Assembly (NCBI GenBank): GCA_015655095.1
Contig: JAATFR010000080.1
Location: 1-9,595 of the forward strand
Origin: Hyphomicrobiales bacterium
GTDB lineage: Bacteria; Pseudomonadota; Alphaproteobacteria; Parvibaculales; Parvibaculaceae
Direction of reading: 5' to 3'
Length of the DNA stretch: 9,595 nucleotides
In this document: positions 1 to 3,901 of the stretch, piece after piece
Layout: each line of letters starts with the position of its first letter
How positions within the stretch are numbered: the stretch's first letter is position 1
Translations under genes and position numbers: made by a program
Notes under the pieces: model-generated
What the model was told of the DNA's origin: nothing
The model's database searches: none
The model's input: the letters and a program-made list of their open reading frames with translations, nothing else

Positions 1-309
1 ACGCTGATGACCTTCGGGCCGGACCCCCGGCTCAACCCGGTGAACAAGACGCTCGTTGAGGAATTCCGCGCCGACAAATATGAGCCGGAAGCCTATACGC
101 TCTACACTTATGCCGCTCTTCAGGCCTGGGCCGACGCCGTGACCAAGGCGGGGACGACCGACGCCACCAAGGTGGAAGCCCAGATGAAGAAGGAAAAATT
201 CTCCACGGCGCTCGGCGAAATCCAGTTCGACGCCAAGGGCGACAACAAGGCGCCGGGCTATGTCGTCTATGAATGGAACGGCGGCAAATATGCCTATGTG
301 AAGGACTGA
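1..309 (+). CDS. Branched-chain amino-acid-type ABC transporter substrate-binding protein, C-terminal part
   Basis: Only the last 102 codons are present. The gene enters from the left edge in frame 1 and ends at TGA 307-309. The protein has the typical C-terminal lobe of LivK/LivJ-type periplasmic binding proteins: a YTYAALQAWADAV helix, a segment of the type 'A...KVEAQMKKEKFSTALGEIQFDAKGD' (helix, then the G-x-I-x-FD-xKGD strand), and a final YVVYEWNGGKYAYV strand. Such proteins capture branched-chain or other amino acids in the periplasm for a Liv-type importer. The ligand cannot be read from this fragment. The gene ends just before a strong hairpin and is not part of the guanidine operon, which starts about 700 bases away beyond a gene on the other strand. 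Family assignment is firm; substrate is unknown. Confidence 0.85.
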   Translation, partial: TLMTFGPDPRLNPVNKTLVEEFRADKYEPEAYTLYTYAALQAWADAVTKAGTTDATKVEAQMKKEKFSTALGEIQFDAKGDNKAPGYVVYEWNGGKYAYVKD

Positions 310-317
310 TCGCAGTG

Positions 318-350
318 CAGGGTCCGGGACAGTTCATGTTCCGGACCCTG
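318..350. terminator. Hairpin between convergent genes, probable bidirectional terminator
   Basis: CAGGGTCCGG (318-327) is perfectly complementary to CCGGACCCTG (341-350). A G-T wobble and an A-T pair extend the stem to 12 pairs around a 9-base loop. It begins 9 bases after the stop of the binding-protein gene and ends 2 bases before the stop codon of the gre-like gene on the other strand. That is the expected position for a shared terminator of converging genes. No T-run follows on either side, so intrinsic termination is inferred from position and stem strength only. Confidence 0.6.
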
Positions 351-351
351 C

Positions 352-846
352 CTATCCCGTGTCCAGTTCCGCATCCGCGCTATTGTCGATCTCGATAATT
401 TCTGCCTCACCACCCGGCACTGGCCGGATATCCCCGATTTCCGCCCCGATCAGAGCCCGCACAACAGGCGCCACATAGGACACATATCCGGCTTTGGGGT
501 CCGCCTCATCCTCGCCCACGATGCGAAACGACATCACCTTGCCGTCGTCGCGCTCGATAACCACCTTCGAGCCGAAACCGACAACCGATCCGGCATCGGG
601 GTCCGGCTCTACCGGAACGACCGTGGAGCGGCGCTGCGACCAGTAGCGCAGATCGCGCGACAATCGGGCGATTTCGGCCCTGTCCGCATTTTTGTGAGCC
701 GTCCCCAGCGCCTTGCGCAGGGATTCGATCTCCCGGTCCATCAACGCGAGGCCCCGCTTCGTCACGAAATTCGGATGCGCGCTTACCGGCCGCTCCGGCA
801 TTTCGGTATCCTCGCCCTCACCTTCTTTTACAAATGCACGGCTCAT
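352..846 (-). CDS. GreA/GreB-family transcription factor, variant tip
   Basis: The 164-residue product matches the Gre layout. A short extension (MSRAFVKE..., residues 1-24) precedes an N-terminal helical hairpin (about 30-80), followed by a C-terminal FKBP-like domain (about 85-160) with GSKVVIERDDGK, a YVSYVAPVVRALIGAEIGD segment and a closing EIIEI strand. Gre factors enter the RNA polymerase secondary channel; classical GreA/GreB stimulate cleavage of backtracked RNA. By eye the tip reads T49-A-H-K52-N-A-D, where E. coli GreA has D41-L-K-E44-N-A-E, so both acidic tip residues appear replaced. The protein may therefore modulate polymerase without promoting cleavage, like other Gre-like homologues. 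The chosen start gives the full MSRAFVKE N-terminus; upstream bases show no strong ribosome site. The gene reads away from the guanidine operon and shares the 847-1226 intergenic region with it. Family confident, activity uncertain. Confidence 0.85.
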   Translation of the reverse strand: MSRAFVKEGEGEDTEMPERPVSAHPNFVTKRGLALMDREIESLRKALGTAHKNADRAEIARLSRDLRYWSQRRSTVVPVEPDPDAGSVVGFGSKVVIERDDGKVMSFRIVGEDEADPKAGYVSYVAPVVRALIGAEIGDIRPVPGGEAEIIEIDNSADAELDTG

Positions 847-888
847 TGGCTTATCAATGCTTTTCAGGGCAACTGCCTCTCCACTCCT

Positions 889-937
889 TGCCCGTTACCG
901 GGCATAAGGGGGGCGAAGCTGCCGACAATATGGGCAG
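889..937. promoter_or_regulatory. Two inverted repeats, candidate activator-binding sites
   Basis: TGCCCG (889-894) and CGGGCA (899-904) form a 16-base palindrome with a 4-base centre. CTGCC (919-923) and GGCAG (933-937) form a second inverted repeat. They are centred about 117 and 86 bases upstream of the transcription start predicted from the sigma-54 promoter, the usual distance for enhancer-type activators. Neither matches the NtrC consensus (TGCACC...GGTGCA) well, so the binding protein is unknown. They could instead serve the divergent gre-like gene. Confidence 0.3.
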
Positions 938-987
938 TCCTCCTGCCGGACCGCCTTCATTTCATTCTACTCCCCTTCTTTCTTGCA

Positions 988-1002
988 TGGCACACAGTTT
1001 GC
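988..1002 (+). promoter_or_regulatory. Sigma-54 (RpoN) promoter of the guanidine operon
   Basis: TGGCAC, 5 bases, then TTGC matches the sigma-54 consensus TGGCAC-N5-TTGC exactly, with the required ten-base gap between the GG (-24) and GC (-12) elements. The predicted start, about 12 bases past the GC, is near 1014, a few bases before the riboswitch begins. That agreement in position supports the call. Sigma-54 promoters need an ATP-driven enhancer-binding activator. For a nitrogen-scavenging operon NtrC is the obvious candidate, but this is inferred. Confidence 0.75.
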
Positions 1003-1017
1003 GTAATAGATATCGGC

Positions 1018-1122
1018 AGCGGCTAGGGTTCCGGCCTTCCCATAGGGAGGGTGCTGGTCCGAGAGCCGCAACCCCCTCGGTGAACAGCGGCGGGGTACAC
1101 GGCGGGATAAAAGCCCGGGAGG
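1018..1122 (+). ncRNA. Guanidine-I riboswitch (ykkC class) aptamer
   Basis: The conserved blocks of the ykkC/guanidine-I class occur in order: CTAGGGTTCCGG (1023-1034), GGTCCGAGAG (1056-1065) and ACGGCGGGATAAAAGCCCGG (1099-1118), followed by GAGG. Between the first two blocks CCTTCCC (1035-1041) pairs with GGGAGGG (1045-1051) around a 3-base loop, as expected for a variable arm. CGGG (1103-1106) pairs with CCCG (1114-1117), enclosing ATAAAAG. The class binds guanidinium and usually turns on downstream genes. Here it heads an operon for guanidine uptake and breakdown, which agrees with its ligand. Boundaries are approximate. Confidence 0.93.
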
Positions 1123-1220
1123 TTGTTGTGATGCGAGGATTGGCATTCACATGACCGCCATGTCACGCCGATCCTCCAACGTAAACCATCCGGAATCTGA
1201 TGATCCGGTAAGCTGGAGGG
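1123..1220 (+). promoter_or_regulatory. Riboswitch expression platform and ribosome-binding site of the first gene
   Basis: GAGGATTGGC (1135-1144) can pair with GCCGATCCTC (1167-1176), ten pairs with one wobble, capped by an inner stem ACATG/CATGT (1149-1153/1159-1163). The CCTCC at 1173-1177 could alternatively pair with GGAGG (1118-1122) at the 3' edge of the aptamer, or with the Shine-Dalgarno GGAGGG at 1215-1220, six bases before the ATG at 1227. CCGGA/TCCGG (1190-1194/1204-1208) makes a further small hairpin. No hairpin is followed by a T-run, so control of translation or Rho access looks more likely than an intrinsic terminator. The switching scheme is inferred. Confidence 0.5.
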
Positions 1221-1226
1221 TAATAG

Positions 1227-2300
1227 ATGAAGGTGTTTTTCCGCAAAATCCTGACTGCCGTGGCACTGGCCGCCCTTGTTGCGGGCGCCAGCGTGCACAG
1301 CGCCGAGGCAGCGCCCAAAAAGGAATTCAAGTTCGCCTGGTCGATCTATGTCGGCTGGATGCCTTGGGGCTGGGCCGCCGATCACGGCATCATCAAGAAA
1401 TGGGCCGATAAATACGGCATCAAGATCGATGTCGTGCAGTTCAACGATTATGTCGAGTCGATCAATCAATATACCGCTGGCGGCTTTGACGGCGTGACCC
1501 TCACCAACATGGACGCCTTGTCCATTCCCGCCGTGGGCGGCGTCGACACCAGCGCCATCATCGTCGGCGACTATTCCAACGGCAATGACGCGATCATCCT
1601 GAAAGACAAGAAGGACCTTGCGGACATCAAGGGCCAGAAGGTCAATCTGGTCCAATATTCCGTTTCCCACTATCTGCTCGCCCGCGCCCTCCAGTCCAAG
1701 GGCATGGCCGAGCCCGACGTCAATGTGGTCAATACGTCGGATGCCGACATGATCAGCGCCTGGAAGACGCCTGACGTGACAGCGGTGGTGACCTGGAACC
1801 CGATGGTTGCCGACATATTGACTGGCAAGGAAGCTCATAACGTCTTCGATTCCAGCAAAATTCCGGGCGAGATCATGGATATCGCCGTGGTCAACACCAA
1901 TGTGCTGAAGGATAACCCGAACTTCGCCAAGGCCCTGACCGGCGCGTGGTACGAAACGCTCGGCATCATGGAAAGCCAGACGGCTGAAGGCAAAGAGGCG
2001 CGCGAAGCCATGGCCAAGGCCTCTGGCACCGATCTTGCCGGATTTGAAGGCCAGTTGAAGACCACGAAGCTCTTCCCCACGCCGAAAGACGGCGTGACCT
2101 TCACCCAGGGCGATCTTGCCACCATCATGAACCGGGTTCGCGACTTCCTGTTTGCCCACAGCCTGCTCGGCAATGGTGCGGCCTCCGCCGACGCGGTTGG
2201 CATCGAATTCGCCAACGGCAAAATCCTTGGCGACAAGAGCAATGTGAAGTTCCGCTTCACCGACAAATATATGAAGCTTGCCGAAGAGGGCAAACTTTAG
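1227..2300 (+). CDS. ABC transporter substrate-binding protein of the guanidine/urea-carboxylase cluster (NitT/TauT-like)
   Basis: The product has 357 residues and a classical Sec signal peptide: MKVFFRK, then a hydrophobic stretch at about residues 8-23, then an A-E-A cleavage site near residue 28 before APKKEFKF. No lipobox cysteine is present, so it should be a free periplasmic protein. The mature part resembles NitT/TauT (SsuA-like) binding proteins: WSIYVGWMPWGWAADHGIIKKWADKYG, a GFDGVTLTNMDAL segment, VNLVQYSVSHYLLARAL and a TAVVTWNPMVADI hinge region. A dedicated subfamily of these proteins is encoded next to urea/guanidine carboxylase genes. The likely cargo is guanidine or a guanidino compound, inferred from the guanidine-I riboswitch just upstream. 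The start is set by GGAGGG six bases before ATG. No permease or ATPase gene follows, which is unusual. Family firm, ligand inferred. Confidence 0.88.
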   Translation: MKVFFRKILTAVALAALVAGASVHSAEAAPKKEFKFAWSIYVGWMPWGWAADHGIIKKWADKYGIKIDVVQFNDYVESINQYTAGGFDGVTLTNMDALSIPAVGGVDTSAIIVGDYSNGNDAIILKDKKDLADIKGQKVNLVQYSVSHYLLARALQSKGMAEPDVNVVNTSDADMISAWKTPDVTAVVTWNPMVADILTGKEAHNVFDSSKIPGEIMDIAVVNTNVLKDNPNFAKALTGAWYETLGIMESQTAEGKEAREAMAKASGTDLAGFEGQLKTTKLFPTPKDGVTFTQGDLATIMNRVRDFLFAHSLLGNGAASADAVGIEFANGKILGDKSNVKFRFTDKYMKLAEEGKL

Positions 2301-2310
2301 GATTTATATG

Positions 2311-2335
2311 ACGGAAGGGGCATCGCCCCTTCCGT
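2311..2335 (+). terminator. Strong stem-loop after the binding-protein gene
   Basis: ACGGAAGGGGC (2311-2321) pairs perfectly with GCCCCTTCCGT (2325-2335) around a 3-base loop, 11 bases after the stop codon. No T-run follows, so full intrinsic termination is doubtful. Hairpins of this kind after binding-protein genes often protect the upstream mRNA and let it accumulate over downstream genes; that role, or partial termination, fits here. The 3' arm TCGCCCC (2323-2329) is also complementary to GGGGCGA (2421-2427) in the next leader. Confidence 0.55.
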
Positions 2336-2349
2336 ATGCCCAACGGCAG

Positions 2350-2403
2350 GCCGGGACGACCCGGCGGAGGACCACCCTCCCGCATAAGTCTGGACGGCCA
2401 GAC
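2350..2403 (+). ncRNA. Guanidine-II riboswitch (mini-ykkC): two ACGR-loop hairpins
   Basis: Hairpin 1 is GCCGGG (2350-2355), loop ACGA (2356-2359), CCCGGC (2360-2365). Hairpin 2 is GTCTGG (2388-2393), loop ACGG (2394-2397), CCAGAC (2398-2403). Both stems are six perfect pairs and both loops fit the ACGR rule that defines the class, in which the two loops kiss and each binds a guanidinium ion. The 22-base linker contains GGAGG/CCTCC (2366-2370/2376-2380) and could fold into a small third hairpin. The element lies in the leader of the carboxyguanidine deiminase genes, so its ligand and the regulated pathway agree. It is separate from the guanidine-I aptamer 1.2 kb upstream. Confidence 0.88.
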
Positions 2404-2423
2404 GCAATCCGGTTGCGACCGGG

Positions 2424-2457
2424 GCGAAGGCGGAGGCTTTCGCAAGATGCGAAGGAG
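2424..2457 (+). promoter_or_regulatory. Duplicated GCGAAGG around CTTTCGC, likely translational switch over the ribosome-binding site
   Basis: GCGAAGG occurs at 2424-2430 and again at 2449-2455. The second copy overlaps the Shine-Dalgarno AAGGAG (2452-2457), five bases before ATG 2463. CTTTCGC (2437-2443) lies between them and can pair over seven positions (one wobble) with either copy but not both. Pairing with the first copy frees the ribosome site and pairing with the second buries it. This is a credible output module for the guanidine-II sensor upstream. How the sensor tips the balance is not evident from the sequence. Confidence 0.55.
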
Positions 2458-2462
2458 CGATC

Positions 2463-3251
2463 ATGAACAACCAGACCACCACTGAAAAAGCGCTTTACGA
2501 CACGCTCCACAAACAGGGACGAAGCCGCCGTCCGGCAGACCTGCCCGGCAATCCAGCCACGCTCCCGGCCAACCTCATCGTCAAGACGGAAACCATTCCC
2601 GGTGGCTGGGGCAGCTCGTTCACCGTGCCGCGCGGTCAGACGATGCGAATCGCGAACCCCGACGCCACCCCCGGCGTCAGTATTCTGCTCTACAACGCGA
2701 AGGACCCATCGGAACGCTTCAATGCCGGCGATACGGTGAAGGTTCAATGGAGCGCCCGTCTCGGCAAGGGCATGGTGCTGTTCTCCGACATGGGGCGCGT
2801 GCTCGCCTCGCTCACCGACGACAGCTTCGGCTTCAATGATGCGCTGACCGGTGGCTCCAGCCCTCAGACGAACGCCGAGAAATATGGCAACGCCACCTTG
2901 CGCAATACGCGCGAGAATTTCGTGCTGCTCGCGGCCAAACATGGGCTTGGCCGCGCCGATGTCCCCCCCTGCCTGACCCTGTTTGCGCCCGTCGTGGTGG
3001 ACGAGGCGGGCAAGTTCTTCTGGTCGCAACAATCTCCCGCTTCAGACGCCTATGTCGATCTGAGAGCGGAGATGGACCTTCTGGTTTTCGTTTCCAACTG
3101 CCCACATCCGCTTTCGCCCGGCCATTATGAGCCAAAGCCGATCAATGTGCTGCTGTGGCAATCGCCTGCGCCTGCCGAAGATGATCCGTGCCGCACGCTG
3201 ACCGAGGAAGCGCGCCGCGGCTTTGACAATACAGACGCATTGTTCGCGTAA
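2463..3251 (+). CDS. DUF1989 protein, larger subunit of putative carboxyguanidine deiminase (urea carboxylase-associated protein)
   Basis: The 262-residue product belongs to the DUF1989 / urea carboxylase-associated family, in the longer form usually encoded first of a pair. A polar N-terminus (residues 1-35) precedes the conserved fold: GWGSSFTVPRGQTMRIANPD, SILLYNAKDPSERFNAGDTVKVQW, ENFVLLAAKHGLGR and a C-terminal LRAEMDLLVFVSNCPHP. Work on guanidine catabolism showed that the paired proteins (CgdA and CgdB) hydrolyse carboxyguanidine to allophanate and ammonia. I leave the letter unassigned because I cannot match subunit names safely. Compared with its partner it has Ser132 where the partner has Cys105 and Thr where the partner has Cys124; only the SNC cysteine (C213) is kept, so it may not carry the active site. 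It follows the guanidine-II leader, and the partner gene starts 16 bases after its stop. Confidence 0.87.
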   Translation: MNNQTTTEKALYDTLHKQGRSRRPADLPGNPATLPANLIVKTETIPGGWGSSFTVPRGQTMRIANPDATPGVSILLYNAKDPSERFNAGDTVKVQWSARLGKGMVLFSDMGRVLASLTDDSFGFNDALTGGSSPQTNAEKYGNATLRNTRENFVLLAAKHGLGRADVPPCLTLFAPVVVDEAGKFFWSQQSPASDAYVDLRAEMDLLVFVSNCPHPLSPGHYEPKPINVLLWQSPAPAEDDPCRTLTEEARRGFDNTDALFA

Positions 3252-3267
3252 GCAGGGAAACAGCATC

Positions 3268-3900
3268 ATGACCATCACAAGCACACTTGATCCCCAGGAC
3301 GCGATCTATGATTTCACCGTGCCCTCGCGCCGCCCATGGTCGCGCGTACTGCGCAAGGGGCAGATTCTGCGCATCGTCGATCTGGAAGGGCAGCAGGCTG
3401 TCGATACGCTGTTCTACAACGCCCACGACAAGCAGGAGCGCTACAGCGCGCAGGATACGATTCGCGCCCAGGGGTCGGCCTATATCTCGACCGGCACGAA
3501 ACTGCTGTCGAGCGAAGGCAATCTGATGGCGACGGTGATCGCCGATACCGCCGGTTTCCACGATACCTCGGCGGGCGCATGCAGCGCCGAGAGCAACACC
3601 GTGCGCTTCGGCCACGACAAGAAATTCATGCATAGCTGCCGCGACAATTTTGTGCTTGAGCTTGCCCGCCACGGCATGACCAAGCGCGACCTCGTCAGCA
3701 ACATCAATTTCTTCATGAACGTGCCGGTGGAGCCCGACGGGGCGCTGGCCATCGTCGATGGCGTCTCCAAACCCGGCGACTATGTCGAACTGCGCGCCGA
3801 GATGGATATCCTCTGCGTCATTTCCAACTGCCCCCAGATCAACAATCCCTGCAACGGCTTCAACCCGACGCCGATCCGCACGCTGATCTGGAGCCAGTGA
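3268..3900 (+). CDS. DUF1989 protein, smaller subunit of putative carboxyguanidine deiminase
   Basis: The 210-residue product is a paralogue of the preceding one. Shared segments include RRPWSRVLRKGQILRIVDLEG, DTLFYNAHDKQERYSAQDT, CRDNFVLELARHGM and ELRAEMDILCVISNCP. It carries the full set of candidate metal or catalytic residues: H98, D99, C105 (in DTSAGACS), H122, C124 (in HSCRDNF), C183, C188 and C195. It is therefore the more likely catalytic or zinc-binding subunit. With its partner it is expected to deiminate carboxyguanidine to allophanate in the cytoplasm. The reading frame is open upstream to a TTG at 3223, but ATG 3268 is preferred: it follows the upstream stop by 16 bases, has a purine-rich AGCAGGGAAA site before it, and starts the protein where the family does. 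The carboxylase begins one base after its stop, so the two genes are very likely co-translated. Confidence 0.88.
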   Translation: MTITSTLDPQDAIYDFTVPSRRPWSRVLRKGQILRIVDLEGQQAVDTLFYNAHDKQERYSAQDTIRAQGSAYISTGTKLLSSEGNLMATVIADTAGFHDTSAGACSAESNTVRFGHDKKFMHSCRDNFVLELARHGMTKRDLVSNINFFMNVPVEPDGALAIVDGVSKPGDYVELRAEMDILCVISNCPQINNPCNGFNPTPIRTLIWSQ

Positions 3901-3901
3901 C

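Noticed and set aside
852..864. IHF-like site TATCAATGCTTTT near the gre-like start
   Set aside because: It matches the loose consensus except at the last base and lies about 155 bases upstream of the predicted operon start. Such matches are frequent by chance.
1023..2159. 378-codon open frame on the minus strand opposite the binding-protein gene and the riboswitch
   Set aside because: It is antisense to a secreted protein with a clear signal peptide and to a conserved RNA element; no family features are seen.
3223..3267. Upstream TTG start for the second DUF1989 gene
   Set aside because: It would overlap the preceding gene and add 15 residues that do not look like the family. ATG 3268 has a better position and a purine-rich site before it.
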